Below are positions 14,310 to 23,118 of a stretch of 30,985 nucleotides of DNA, piece after piece. The position numbers and the translations under genes are program-made. The stretch comes from Campylobacterota bacterium (GTDB lineage: Bacteria > Campylobacterota > Campylobacteria > Campylobacterales > SZUA-545), in assembly GCA_003561815.1 (NCBI GenBank), contig PWVP01000021.1, positions 1 to 30,985 of the forward strand. The letters run 5' to 3'. A model generated the notes under the pieces. The model made no database searches and had not been told where the DNA came from. It saw only the letters and a list, made by a program, of their open reading frames with translations. Positions within the stretch are counted from its first letter, which is position 1, and the number at the start of each line of letters is the position of its first letter.

Positions 14310-16043
14310 ATGGAAAAAACGGGCAAAATTCTTGCGATCTTCTTACTGATCTTTCTCTTTTTCGTCGTCTTTCTCAGCGGCATGGTCAACACCATCACCC
14401 AGCCCACCCACGCCCGCGGGTATTTTAAAACCGAGCCTCTTGTCGCCCTAAGGGGCTCGATCGCCTCAGCCGATCACCACACCCTGGCCGCCAGCCATCA
14501 GCACTGGCAGCTGGTCTTTGACGGGCGTTACGCCTATGAGAGCAAATGGCCCCTCCTAGCCGCCCTGCTGGCGCGCTATCTGGATCAGGAGGAGCACCAC
14601 CTGCTCGCACAGCTAGCACGGCAGCAGCGGGTTTTGCTGGCTAAAGAGCTCTCCAGTGGCCAGGCCCAGGCACTCAAGCGGCTCTCTAGCGCCCTGGATC
14701 GCCAGGGGGTCTTTCGCACGCTGGATGTGGGGGGCACCCGGCTGCGCTACGGCCTGGAGGTCACCCCCCAAAACCCCCAGGGGCGCCACTACCTCTATGG
14801 AGATCTCGCCCAGCCGGTTCTGGGCTATGTCCAGCGATCCAGCGGCATTGGCGAGATGGGGCTAGAGCGCTTTTATGAGAGCAGTTTGAGGCCCCAAAGC
14901 GTCGGCGGCATCCGTGCGCAGCGGGATGTGGGGGGCAACCTCATCCACAATAACCGCATGGAGCGCACCCCCCAGCAGGATGGTGCCTCCTTAGCGCTTG
15001 CGCTGGATCTCGCACTCCAAAGAGAGCTCGAACAGCTCCTTGATCAGCAAAAAGAGGCGTTTGAGGCCCAGGAGGTGATGGCCGCCATCATGCATAGCGA
15101 TAGCGGACGGCTGGTTGCACTCGCCTCCTCCAACCGCTACAACCCCAACCGCATCACCCAGGAGAGCCTGGCGCACACCCGGATGAATGTTGTTCAGTAC
15201 CCCTTCGAACCGGGCTCGGTGATGAAGCCTTTTATCCTCGCGCTACTCTTCGAGGAGGGGGCGGCCGGTCAGTACGATCTGGTGCGTGGCTACAACGGGC
15301 GGCTGGAGCTGGGCGGCGAGGTGATTGAGGATGACTTCCCCCGCGCCTGGCTGAGCGCAGAAGATGTGATTGTCTACTCCAGCAATGTGGGCATCGCCCA
15401 GCTCGCTTTGGGGCTGAGCGCCTATAAGATGCACGACGGGCTGAGCAGTTTTGGTTTCGCCAAGCCTACCGGCATCGACCTGCCCTACGAGGCGGTGGGG
15501 GATCTACCCGGCATCCACCGCTACCGCACCGATATCTACCGGGCCACCACCGGCTACGGCTACGGGCTACGCACCACCTTTATGCAGCTGCTCAAAGCCT
15601 ACAACATCTTCAACAACAGCGGCGTCGCCATCGCGCCCCATCTGGTGGAACGGATGGGGGGCAGCTACGACCCGCTCGCGCTGCCGCCTAAGGTGCCTCA
15701 GCGCGTTATTGGCGAGCCCACCGCCATGAAGATGATGCAGATTCTGCGCAAAACCGTTCTGCAAGGCACCGGCCGTCAGGCGCAGGTGGAGGGGATCTTC
15801 ACCGCCGGAAAGACCGGCACCGCCAAAATCGCCTACTCCGGCGGCTACAGCGACACCCACCACAGCTCCTTTTTCGGTTTCGCCAATGACCAGACAGAGC
15901 GCTACACCATCGGGGTGCTCTTTATCGATCCACAAAAAGAGAGCATGGCCGCCCGCACCGCCGCCCCCACCTTCGCCGAAGCGGCGAAGCTGCTTATTGA
16001 GCGGGGGTATCTAAACAGGGATCAAAACGGTGAGTCACCGTAA
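14310..16043 (+). CDS. Class B penicillin-binding protein (FtsI/PBP2 type)
   Basis: The 577-residue protein has one N-terminal membrane helix (8-27), a dimerisation domain with an RGSI segment, and a transpeptidase domain with Ser303-Val-Met-Lys306, Ser357-Ser-Asn359 and Lys501-Thr-Gly-Thr. There is no glycosyltransferase domain. Class B PBPs cross-link peptidoglycan together with an SEDS polymerase (FtsW or RodA). The place after fliE matches the gene annotated pbpB/ftsI in Campylobacter and Helicobacter, so a division role is likely but not shown. It begins 23 bases after fliE. Its last 50 bases overlap the end of the convergent ChaN-PDZ gene. Confidence 0.94.
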   Translation: MEKTGKILAIFLLIFLFFVVFLSGMVNTITQPTHARGYFKTEPLVALRGSIASADHHTLAASHQHWQLVFDGRYAYESKWPLLAALLARYLDQEEHHLLAQLARQQRVLLAKELSSGQAQALKRLSSALDRQGVFRTLDVGGTRLRYGLEVTPQNPQGRHYLYGDLAQPVLGYVQRSSGIGEMGLERFYESSLRPQSVGGIRAQRDVGGNLIHNNRMERTPQQDGASLALALDLALQRELEQLLDQQKEAFEAQEVMAAIMHSDSGRLVALASSNRYNPNRITQESLAHTRMNVVQYPFEPGSVMKPFILALLFEEGAAGQYDLVRGYNGRLELGGEVIEDDFPRAWLSAEDVIVYSSNVGIAQLALGLSAYKMHDGLSSFGFAKPTGIDLPYEAVGDLPGIHRYRTDIYRATTGYGYGLRTTFMQLLKAYNIFNNSGVAIAPHLVERMGGSYDPLALPPKVPQRVIGEPTAMKMMQILRKTVLQGTGRQAQVEGIFTAGKTGTAKIAYSGGYSDTHHSSFFGFANDQTERYTIGVLFIDPQKESMAARTAAPTFAEAAKLLIERGYLNRDQNGESP

Positions 16044-17037
16044 GGCGCTCACCCTCGCGCACAACCTCCAACGCCACCTGCCCCAGCGCTGCTGCCTGGT
16101 AGAGTGCCCAGCGCACTTGAGCGGTTTTTGAGACCTCTTTTTCATTAAGGGCGGTGAGCCGATCGCCTGCGCGCAGATCCAGCTTCTGTGCCAGCGACCC
16201 CTCCATCACCTGCAAAACCGTCAGCTCTTGATCGAAAAAGACCCCCAGCACCGGCGAAAGGCAGCGATCCGAGGGGGGCGGATCCAGATGCAGGTGTGCC
16301 GGCAAAGAGCGGTTGGCATCCTGAATAATCGCCACGGCCCCTTTTAGCCCCAGGCGCTCCAGCTTGGCCCCCACGCCCCACGCCCTGCCCAGATGGCCGT
16401 TGCCCGCCAAAATGACCAGCTGTCGATCACGGTGGCGCTCATGATGCTCCGCCGCACGGGTGGCCATCTGCGCCTCCCACAGCTGCTGCCCGCGCAAAAA
16501 CCGCTCCAGATCGCCGCTGCCTGGATGGCGCCCGTGCAGAGCGGTCAGCTTCTCGCGCCGCTTAGGGGGCATCGATCGCAAAAGCGCCTCATCGAGATCA
16601 CCGCTGCTGTTTTGATCCAGCAAGCGGCGGTGCTTAGAGTCGGGGAAGTTGAGCGCAAAGAGCGGGATCGCCTCACTTTTAGCGTAGCGAAAGAGCGGTG
16701 CCATCAGACGAAAATCGTACCCCCAGCGATCAAACCAGTCGCTTTTACGCAAAAACCCCTCCTCATCCAGATCGCCGCGCAGATACGCCTCCAGCACAGG
16801 CTGCTGATCGCTACCAAGCGCCTCAAGGCCGACACTCAAGGGGTTGTGCGCCGCCAGCTTTTGGATCAGTCGAAGCTGGCTCTCATGGTGGGCCGCCTCG
16901 GTGTGCCGCTCGCCGATGAGCACCACCGGCGCCTGGATCAGGGTCTCTTCGTGCGCCTGCCAGAGTGCATCGACACTCTTATAGAGCTCTTCGGCCCACA
17001 GGGGTATTGACACCATCAGCACCACTATCCATCTCAT
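15994..17037 (-). CDS. Secreted ChaN-like protein with PDZ domain
   Basis: The 347-residue protein begins with a signal peptide (MRWIVVLMVSIPLWA, cleavage near residue 15). The ChaN-like domain (about 35-255) has the motif IGERHTEAAHHES, with Glu43, His45, His50 and His51, and NGHLGRAWG later; ChaN of Campylobacter jejuni binds haem on the outer side of the envelope. A C-terminal PDZ domain (about 270-340) contains MEGSLAQKLDLRAGDRL. Unlike ChaN it has no lipobox, so it is probably periplasmic. A longer frame from 17127 enters pyrB, and the signal peptide argues for 17037. The 3' end overlaps the PBP gene by 50 bases on the opposite strand. Haem or metal handling is the likely role; substrate is unknown. 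Confidence 0.85.
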   Translation of the reverse strand: MRWIVVLMVSIPLWAEELYKSVDALWQAHEETLIQAPVVLIGERHTEAAHHESQLRLIQKLAAHNPLSVGLEALGSDQQPVLEAYLRGDLDEEGFLRKSDWFDRWGYDFRLMAPLFRYAKSEAIPLFALNFPDSKHRRLLDQNSSGDLDEALLRSMPPKRREKLTALHGRHPGSGDLERFLRGQQLWEAQMATRAAEHHERHRDRQLVILAGNGHLGRAWGVGAKLERLGLKGAVAIIQDANRSLPAHLHLDPPPSDRCLSPVLGVFFDQELTVLQVMEGSLAQKLDLRAGDRLTALNEKEVSKTAQVRWALYQAAALGQVALEVVREGERLTVTHRFDPCLDTPAQ

Positions 17038-17039
17038 AA

Positions 17040-17052
17040 CCGTATCATACGG
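17040..17052. promoter_or_regulatory. Short inverted repeat between the ChaN-PDZ gene and pyrB
   Basis: CCGTAT-C-ATACGG is a perfect inverted repeat with 6-base arms, placed 2 bases before the ChaN-PDZ start and 37 bases before pyrB. It could be an operator for the divergent pair; no regulator can be named. Confidence 0.3.
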
Positions 17053-17089
17053 CACACTTCTTAAGGGGGGGTAGACTAGACTTATCTTC

Positions 17090-17968
17090 ATGGCAAGACA
17101 CCTCACCACCACCGCCGATTTTTCCACCGCTGAGATTGAGGCGGTTTTTGAGCGCGCGCGCCTCTATACGGGCGATCAGACCAGTCAGGATCTGCGTGGA
17201 CGACTGGTGATCAACATCTTCTTCGAAAACTCCACCCGCACGCGCAGCAGCTTCGAGGTGGCCGCTAGACGACTCGGTGCGGAGGTGGTGAGTCTGGATG
17301 TGGCCACCAGCTCTGAGGCCAAAGGCGAAACCCTGCACGACACCGCCGCCAATCTCGATGCGATGGGGGCCAGCGCCATCGTCGTGCGCCACAAAAACGC
17401 CGGGGTACCCAAAATCCTCTCACAAAGCGTCAGCGCCAGCGTGGTCAACGGCGGTGATGGGGCCCACGCCCACCCGACCCAGGCGCTTTTGGATCTCTTC
17501 ACGCTGCAAGAGGCGCTCGGCGATGTGCAGGGCAAAAAGATCGCCATTGTGGGCGACATCAAAAGCTCCCGCGTCGCGGGTAGTAACATCGAGCTGCTAC
17601 GCCGCTTCGGTATGGAGGTGATCCTGGTCGCCCCGCCACACTTTCTGCCCAAACGCCGCGATATCGCCACCAGCTGGGATCTAAAGGCCACCGCTCAGGA
17701 GGTGGATGCCATCATGGCCCTAAGAACCCAGACTGAGCGGCACAAAAGCCCCCTCTATGCCAGCCTGGCAGACTACGCCACCGACTTTAAGGTCACTCAG
17801 GAGATCTTGGGCGATCGGGATGTCGTGGTGCTCCACCCCGGCCCGGTTCACCGCAATGTCGATCTTGACGATGCGGTCCTCTCCGATGCGCGCTGCCTGG
17901 TGCTTAAGCAGGTGCGAAACGGTGTGGCCGTTCGTATGGCGCTGCTGCATAAGCTGATTTTGGGGTAG
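17090..17968 (+). CDS. pyrB: Aspartate carbamoyltransferase catalytic chain
   Basis: PyrB joins carbamoyl phosphate and aspartate, the first committed step of pyrimidine synthesis. The 292-residue protein has the carbamoyl-phosphate loop STRTRSSFE (48-56) and the HPTQALLDLF motif near 127, with the aspartate-domain segment LHPGPVHRN near 248. It is slightly shorter than the Escherichia coli chain (about 310), as expected for Campylobacterota. The regulatory chain gene pyrI is not adjacent. No clear ribosome site is seen before the ATG. pabBC begins right after the stop codon, without a gap, which suggests one transcript. Confidence 0.96.
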   Translation: MARHLTTTADFSTAEIEAVFERARLYTGDQTSQDLRGRLVINIFFENSTRTRSSFEVAARRLGAEVVSLDVATSSEAKGETLHDTAANLDAMGASAIVVRHKNAGVPKILSQSVSASVVNGGDGAHAHPTQALLDLFTLQEALGDVQGKKIAIVGDIKSSRVAGSNIELLRRFGMEVILVAPPHFLPKRRDIATSWDLKATAQEVDAIMALRTQTERHKSPLYASLADYATDFKVTQEILGDRDVVVLHPGPVHRNVDLDDAVLSDARCLVLKQVRNGVAVRMALLHKLILG

Positions 17969-19507
17969 ATGCAAGAGAGACTCAACCAGCTGGGCCGCAA
18001 CCTGCGCCCTTGCTTTTTTATCCTCCCCTACGACGCCCCCTTTGACGAGGGGTTCTGCTACCCGCTGGATGCCTTGGCACCACAGCTGGCGGTGCAGATG
18101 GGGCCCTATCGACTAGGGGCGCAGCCTCTTAGGGCAGCCGCGCCGCCACAGCTCGTGCCCGATAGGGGAGATTACGAACAGTACCGCCACGCCTTTGAGG
18201 CACTGATGCACGAGATTGGCGAGGGCAACAGCTATCTGGCCAACCTCTGTGCGCGTACGCCGCTTCGAGGCCGGCCGGATCTTGAGCAGCTCTACGCCTG
18301 GAGCCAGAGCCGCTTTAAGCTACTCTTTCGCGATCGCTTCGTCTGCTTCTCCCCGGAGAGCTTTATCACCATCCGCGCCAACCGCCTGATGACCCACCCG
18401 ATGAAGGGCACCCTCCCCTGCGACCAACCGCCCGAGCAGCTTCTTAAGAACCCTAAAGAGCAGGCTGAGCACACCATGGTGGTCGATCTGCTGCGAAACG
18501 ATCTGAGCCAGATCGCTAAAGGGGTGCGGGTCAAGCGGTGGCGCTATATCGAGCAGGCGGGATCCCTCTGGCAAAGCAGCAGCGCCATCGCTGGACAGCT
18601 CGATCGAGGCTGGCCCGATCGACTCGGCGACCTGCTCGCCACACTTCTACCCGCTGGCAGCATCAGCGGCGCGCCCAAACGCTCGACGGTGGCGATCCTG
18701 GATCGGATCGAGGGTTTTAGGCGGGGGTTTTTTTCCGGTGTGTTCGGGATCTTTGATGGGCAGGATCTCTACAGCGCCGTGCTGATTCGGTTTGTAGAGC
18801 AGGCCTCAGAAGGGGCGTACTTTAAGAGCGGGGGCGGCATCACCGCCGATAGCGACCCCCAGGCCGAGTATGCAGAACTGCGGGCTAAAGCGCGCTTTCC
18901 GCTGGCAGCGCCGCTTGAGACGGCGGGGGTTTTTGAGACCATCCGCGTGCAAAACGGGCGGGCGATCCTGCTTGGCTGGCACCGCCGTCGCCTCCAGGCG
19001 GCCGCTGCCAGACGGGGCTTTAGACTGCCCCGTGAACTTCTGGGCACTTTGCGCCTACCGCGCTCAGGGCGCTTTCGGCTGAAACTGACCATAGGGCCAA
19101 AGACCCCCGCGCAATACACCCTGCATGATGCGGCTATTCGGCGCGCCAAACGGCTTCGGCTGGTGCGGTGTGCGATACGCTACCCCCTAAAGTGTGCCGA
19201 TCGCCACGCACTGCAGGCGCTTTATAAATCCCGCCAAAATGCCGATGATGTGGTGATTGTACGAAACGGATTGATAAGCGACACCACGGTGGCCAATGTG
19301 GCCATCTTCGATGGCGATCGGTGGCTCACCCCCGCTGCACCACTGCTCAAAGGAACCGTGCGTGCGCGACTGCTTGCCGGGGGGTTTTTAACCGTCGCCT
19401 CGCTGCGGCCGGAGACGCTTGAGCCCCAGTGGCTGGTGGGGCTGATGAATGCGATGACAGGATTTTATGTCGCGGGACAAGTAAAGGATGTGCTAATCGA
19501 TGATTAA
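17969..19507 (+). CDS. pabBC: Fused aminodeoxychorismate synthase component I and aminodeoxychorismate lyase
   Basis: The 512-residue protein joins two steps of p-aminobenzoate synthesis for folate. The PabB part (about 1-320) has the chorismate-binding motifs HPMKGTLPC near 141, HTMVVDLLRNDLS near 170, GSISGAPKRST near 230 and GGGITADSDPQAEY near 287. The PabC part (about 325-512) belongs to the class IV PLP enzymes (GVFETIRV at its start); the lysine in LYKSRQNAD near 418 is the likely cofactor-binding residue. The N-terminal domain of stand-alone PabB is shortened (the first motif comes early), as in other fused forms. It follows pyrB with no gap and overlaps the next gene by 8 bases. A PabA glutaminase is not in the window. 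Confidence 0.92.
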   Translation: MQERLNQLGRNLRPCFFILPYDAPFDEGFCYPLDALAPQLAVQMGPYRLGAQPLRAAAPPQLVPDRGDYEQYRHAFEALMHEIGEGNSYLANLCARTPLRGRPDLEQLYAWSQSRFKLLFRDRFVCFSPESFITIRANRLMTHPMKGTLPCDQPPEQLLKNPKEQAEHTMVVDLLRNDLSQIAKGVRVKRWRYIEQAGSLWQSSSAIAGQLDRGWPDRLGDLLATLLPAGSISGAPKRSTVAILDRIEGFRRGFFSGVFGIFDGQDLYSAVLIRFVEQASEGAYFKSGGGITADSDPQAEYAELRAKARFPLAAPLETAGVFETIRVQNGRAILLGWHRRRLQAAAARRGFRLPRELLGTLRLPRSGRFRLKLTIGPKTPAQYTLHDAAIRRAKRLRLVRCAIRYPLKCADRHALQALYKSRQNADDVVIVRNGLISDTTVANVAIFDGDRWLTPAAPLLKGTVRARLLAGGFLTVASLRPETLEPQWLVGLMNAMTGFYVAGQVKDVLIDD

Positions 19508-19976
19508 CAAGATACTCAAGGATGAGGCTTTTGCCCAGATGATGGCCGATCACGCCGCCGATACGCTGGATCTGCTGCTGGAGATGCAGACCCCCTTTGG
19601 GGTGCTCTGCAACCTCTCGCAGGTGCACTTCGATCCGCCGCTTCCCGAGGCGCTTCAGGAGGGGTTTAAGCCGCTCACCCTCTTTCTGCTCAGCGGCTAC
19701 ACCCTCCAGAGTGCCGAACTGGATGAGGAGATGCTCTATCTGAGTTTTGAGGCGGGTTTTGGGGAGGAGAACTTCGGATCGGTGGTTACCGTCCCGACCG
19801 ATGCGATTTTGCAGATTGTGATTGATGAGTCGGTGATCTTTTTAAATCTGGCGGCCACCGTTACCCCCAAACGCGGCGAGCGCACCGCCGCCCAGGGGGG
19901 CGAAGGGGGATCGCTAGAGCACTCGATTCGGAGCTTTCTAAACAACCCGGAGAATGAGAAGTTTTTTAAAAAGTAG
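19500..19976 (+). CDS. Small acidic protein resembling the ClpXP adaptor SspB
   Basis: The 158-residue protein has no membrane segment. By eye, residues 22-120 follow the order of the SspB core: LLEMQTPFGVLCNLSQV, then a LTLFLLSG strand, then LDEEMLYLSFEAGFGEE and SVVTVPTDAILQIV. The last two parallel SspB segments (ANDEVRFNARFGG and VSVPLAAVLAIYARE). SspB binds ssrA-tagged proteins and delivers them to ClpXP; its flexible tail ends in a ClpX-binding motif. Here the tail (about 120-158) has a glycine-rich linker and ends in NNPENEKFFKK, which differs. Similarity is from memory, not from a search, so the function is tentative. The gene overlaps pabBC by 8 bases and converges with the LysR gene, overlapping it by 11. 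Confidence 0.65.
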   Translation: MINKILKDEAFAQMMADHAADTLDLLLEMQTPFGVLCNLSQVHFDPPLPEALQEGFKPLTLFLLSGYTLQSAELDEEMLYLSFEAGFGEENFGSVVTVPTDAILQIVIDESVIFLNLAATVTPKRGERTAAQGGEGGSLEHSIRSFLNNPENEKFFKK

Positions 19977-20886
19977 CGGCCAGGGCGCGCTTCTCGTTTA
20001 GAAATCGCACCGCCCGATCGATGGGCGCTTCGGCTTTGCGCTCTTTTAGGCAGGCGATGTAGAGCTTACGACTGACAGCGCACCCCTTAATGCGCCCAGC
20101 ATGAAGCACCCCGCTGGAGAGCTCATCGCTTACTGTAAAGCGCGATAGCATGGAGACCATGGGGCGAGCCGGGTCTTTCGGGCCTTTGATCAGCGCCTGC
20201 TTGATGGCGGTGGCGTCGTTAAAAACCGAGCCGCCGGCTAGAAGCTGTTGACAATCCATGCCCGCGCTCTTTAGCGCCCCCATCGTCACCTGGCGGGTCT
20301 CGCTCTCATCGTCACGGGCGATCCACTCAAACTGCTCCAGGCTTTTAGGATCGATCGTCTCGGCGATGGGCTGATTGCTCACCACCACAATCTCATCCTC
20401 GATCCACTCCCGGTAAAAAATCGCCTCATTAAAGGTGCTGGGCGCAAAGAGGGCCACATCGGCCCGGCGGCTCTTTAGCGCCTCCTCCGACTCCTGGCTG
20501 CGGCTGACCACCACCGAGAGCGCCCCCTCCATCGCGCGGCGCAGATCGCTCAAACAGCAGGGCAGCAGGTAGTTGCCCACCACCGGGCAGGCTGAGAGCA
20601 CCAGCGGCATCTGCCGGTTGGCGATACGCATCAGCTCCTGCTCCCCCTCCTTTAAGACCCCCTCGACCCGGCCGAGCACCGCCAAAAGCGCCTGCCCCTC
20701 TTTGGTGAGAGTTATGCCGTTTCTGCGCCGCTCCACAACACGGCACTGCATATACTCCTCGATCGCCTTAATCTGCTGCGTCACCGCAGGCTGGGAGATG
20801 CCGATCCTGGCGGATGCTTTTGAGAAGCTCCGCTCTCTGGCGACCGTAAGAAAGGTGTTCATCTTCGAAAACTCTTTAAGCAGCAT
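19966..20886 (-). CDS. LysR family transcriptional regulator
   Basis: The 306-residue protein has the LysR winged helix at the N-terminus (SFSKASARIGISQPAVTQQIKAIE, spanning about 20-43) and a substrate-binding domain from about 90 onward, the usual length. The ligand is unknown. Such regulators mostly control a divergent neighbour; here that is uvrD, an unusual target, so it may act elsewhere and on itself. The ATG at 20886 has AGGA seven bases upstream; an internal ATG at codon 9 is less likely. The 160-base gap upstream is AT-rich and holds near-repeats (GTAGGATT at 20927 and 20966) that could be binding sites. Confidence 0.93.
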   Translation of the reverse strand: MLLKEFSKMNTFLTVARERSFSKASARIGISQPAVTQQIKAIEEYMQCRVVERRRNGITLTKEGQALLAVLGRVEGVLKEGEQELMRIANRQMPLVLSACPVVGNYLLPCCLSDLRRAMEGALSVVVSRSQESEEALKSRRADVALFAPSTFNEAIFYREWIEDEIVVVSNQPIAETIDPKSLEQFEWIARDDESETRQVTMGALKSAGMDCQQLLAGGSVFNDATAIKQALIKGPKDPARPMVSMLSRFTVSDELSSGVLHAGRIKGCAVSRKLYIACLKERKAEAPIDRAVRFLNEKRALAATF

Positions 20887-20990
20887 GGCGATTCCTGGAA
20901 AATTATAATTTCAGATCATACAATAGGTAGGATTAAATTTATAGATGACTAAACCATTAGGGATAGTAGGATTTACCCGATCGCCGGGGC

Positions 20991-21019
20991 TTGAGGGCTT
21001 AGTTGGCATTGGCTATAAT
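20991..21019 (+). promoter_or_regulatory. Sigma-70 promoter for the uvrD operon
   Basis: TTGAGG (20991-20996) and a perfect TATAAT (21014-21019) are spaced by exactly 17 bases. The uvrD ATG follows 28 bases later, after GAGAGGG as ribosome site. This is among the best promoters in the window and probably serves uvrD, truB, ispE, smpB and comF. Confidence 0.8.
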
Positions 21020-21046
21020 CAGATAGCATTAGCAGAGAGGGTATAA

Positions 21047-23113
21047 ATGGATCAGTTTCTCGCAGAGCTCAACGCCGCCCAGCGCGAGGCGGCGATGTTG
21101 GTGGATGGGCCGATTCTTATTCTCGCCGGGGCGGGAACCGGCAAGACCAAGACCATCACCACCCGTCTGGCCTATCTGCTCTCTCAGGGGATCGATCCCG
21201 GCTCCACCCTGACGCTCACCTTCACCAACAAAGCCGCCCGCGAGATGCGCGATCGCGCTTTGCAGATGATCGGGCAGCAGACGCTCCACCCGCCAGGGCT
21301 TTATACCTTCCATAAGTTCGGGCTGCTCTTTTTACGCTTTCATATGGATCGTCTCGAAAGACGCAACAACTTCGTGATTATCGATACCGACGATAAGAAG
21401 CGGATTCTCAAGCAGTTCACCCCTGAGAGCCTGCAAATTAAGGCGGTTGCCTCGGAGATTAGCCACTGCAAAAACTCCCTGATTGGCCCCGACGAGGCGA
21501 TGGCCCAGACCGAAGGGCTCGATGCGGTTCTTAAAAAGCGCTATCAGAAGATGGCCGAGATCTACGGTCAGTACCAGAGCTATCTGCAGAGCAACAACCT
21601 GGTCGATTTCGACGATCTGCTGGCGCTGCCTCACCAGATCCTAAAGGAGAACGAGTCGCTGCGCCAGGATATCAGCCGCCGCTATCAATATGTGATGGTG
21701 GATGAGTATCAGGATACCAATGAGCTTCAGCTCAGGCTGCTTAAGCAGCTGTGCGACACCCATGAGAACCTCTGCGTCGTGGGCGATGACGATCAGAGCA
21801 TCTACGGCTGGCGGGGGGCCAATGTCCAGAACATCCTGGGCTTTTCGCAGCTCTTTAAGAAGACGGCGGTGATCAAGCTGGAGGAGAACTACCGCTCCAC
21901 CCAGACCATCCTCAAAGCGGCCAACGAACTCATCGCCCACAACCGCCAGCGCCACGATAAGAAGCTCATCAGCACCCTGGGCGAGGGTGAGGCGATCGCG
22001 CTGATGGAGAGCCATGACGAGAACGAAGAGTCGACCGCCATCGCGCGACGGATCGGCCGCCTGATCGAAGGGGGTGTACGCCCCGGCGAGATTGCAATCT
22101 TGTTTCGGATCAACGCCCTTTCCCGATCGCTGGAAGAGGGGCTCAATAAAGCCCGCATCCCCTACAAACTGGTCGATAGCGTCGGCTTCTACGAGCGCCT
22201 GGAGATCAAAGATGCCATCGCCTACCTGCGCCTGATGGTCAACCCGCACGACGACTTCTCCCTGCGCCGCGTGATCAACAAACCCAAACGGGGCGTGGGC
22301 AAAGCGACGCTGGAGAAGATCGAAAAGGCCGCCTTTGAGGCGGGGCAGACCCTCTTTGGGTATCTGGAGCAGACCCCCCCTGATGAGCTGGCCGTGGTGG
22401 CGGGCAAGAAGTCCGGCCAGCTGCTCCATCAGCTCGCCGATGCGATCAAAGAGCTCAGCCAGCTTGCCAGCGAGGGGACCTATGCGCTTGTCGATCGCTT
22501 CGAGAGCCTGATCGGGCTGCGAAAGCTCTATCTGGAGGCCGAGGAGATCGAGCGGGTGCAGAACATCGACGAACTCTACGGCCTGCTGCGCGATTTTGGG
22601 ATCCAAAACCCCCATCTGCCCCTGGAGGAGTTTCTGGCCGAAAGTGCGCTTAGCAGCGATCAGGACGCCCTCGGCGGTGAGGTGATCAGCATGATGACCA
22701 TCCACGCGGCCAAGGGGCTGGAGTTTGAACACCTCTTTGTGATCGGTTTGGAGGACGGGTTTTTCCCGCTGCTGGGCGATGGCACCGATAGCGAAGAGGA
22801 GCGGCGGCTAGGCTATGTCGCCTTTACCCGCGCCAAAAAATCCCTCACCCTCTGTACCGCCCGCAGCCGCTTCTTCCGCGGGCGGCGCCAGGAGATGATC
22901 AAGAGCCGCTTTCTCACCGAAGCGGGGCTCATCAAAGGCAGCCTCACGCTGGATGATAGCAGCGCCATCAAAAAGGGGGATCTCATCAAGCACAAGCTTT
23001 TTGGGATGGGGCGGGTGACTGCCGCAACCAAGGCGGGGCGCGAGTATAAACTGACCATCAACTTTGGCGGCACCAGCCGGGATATTCTCTCCAGCTTCGT
23101 TGAGCGGATCTAG
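21047..23113 (+). CDS. uvrD: UvrD/Rep family DNA helicase
   Basis: This superfamily 1A 3'-5' helicase of 688 residues acts in nucleotide-excision and mismatch repair or replication restart. Motifs in order: Walker A AGAGTGKT (27-34), motif II DEYQDTNELQ near 218, motif III VGDDDQSIYGWRGAN near 246, motif IV NYRSTQT near 283, MTIHAAKGLEFEH near 550 and YVAFTRAKKS near 590. The C-terminal tail, with KKGDLIKHKLFGMGRV near 646, matches the Tudor-like end of UvrD/PcrA proteins. In Campylobacter the gene also stands before truB. truB begins 5 bases after the stop. Confidence 0.95.
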   Translation: MDQFLAELNAAQREAAMLVDGPILILAGAGTGKTKTITTRLAYLLSQGIDPGSTLTLTFTNKAAREMRDRALQMIGQQTLHPPGLYTFHKFGLLFLRFHMDRLERRNNFVIIDTDDKKRILKQFTPESLQIKAVASEISHCKNSLIGPDEAMAQTEGLDAVLKKRYQKMAEIYGQYQSYLQSNNLVDFDDLLALPHQILKENESLRQDISRRYQYVMVDEYQDTNELQLRLLKQLCDTHENLCVVGDDDQSIYGWRGANVQNILGFSQLFKKTAVIKLEENYRSTQTILKAANELIAHNRQRHDKKLISTLGEGEAIALMESHDENEESTAIARRIGRLIEGGVRPGEIAILFRINALSRSLEEGLNKARIPYKLVDSVGFYERLEIKDAIAYLRLMVNPHDDFSLRRVINKPKRGVGKATLEKIEKAAFEAGQTLFGYLEQTPPDELAVVAGKKSGQLLHQLADAIKELSQLASEGTYALVDRFESLIGLRKLYLEAEEIERVQNIDELYGLLRDFGIQNPHLPLEEFLAESALSSDQDALGGEVISMMTIHAAKGLEFEHLFVIGLEDGFFPLLGDGTDSEEERRLGYVAFTRAKKSLTLCTARSRFFRGRRQEMIKSRFLTEAGLIKGSLTLDDSSAIKKGDLIKHKLFGMGRVTAATKAGREYKLTINFGGTSRDILSSFVERI

Positions 23114-23118
23114 CCGCT

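Noticed and set aside
21641..22732. A 363-codon open frame on the minus strand inside uvrD
   Set aside because: It is the mirror of a strongly conserved helicase gene with all motifs; high GC gives long antisense frames here, and its product shows no domain.
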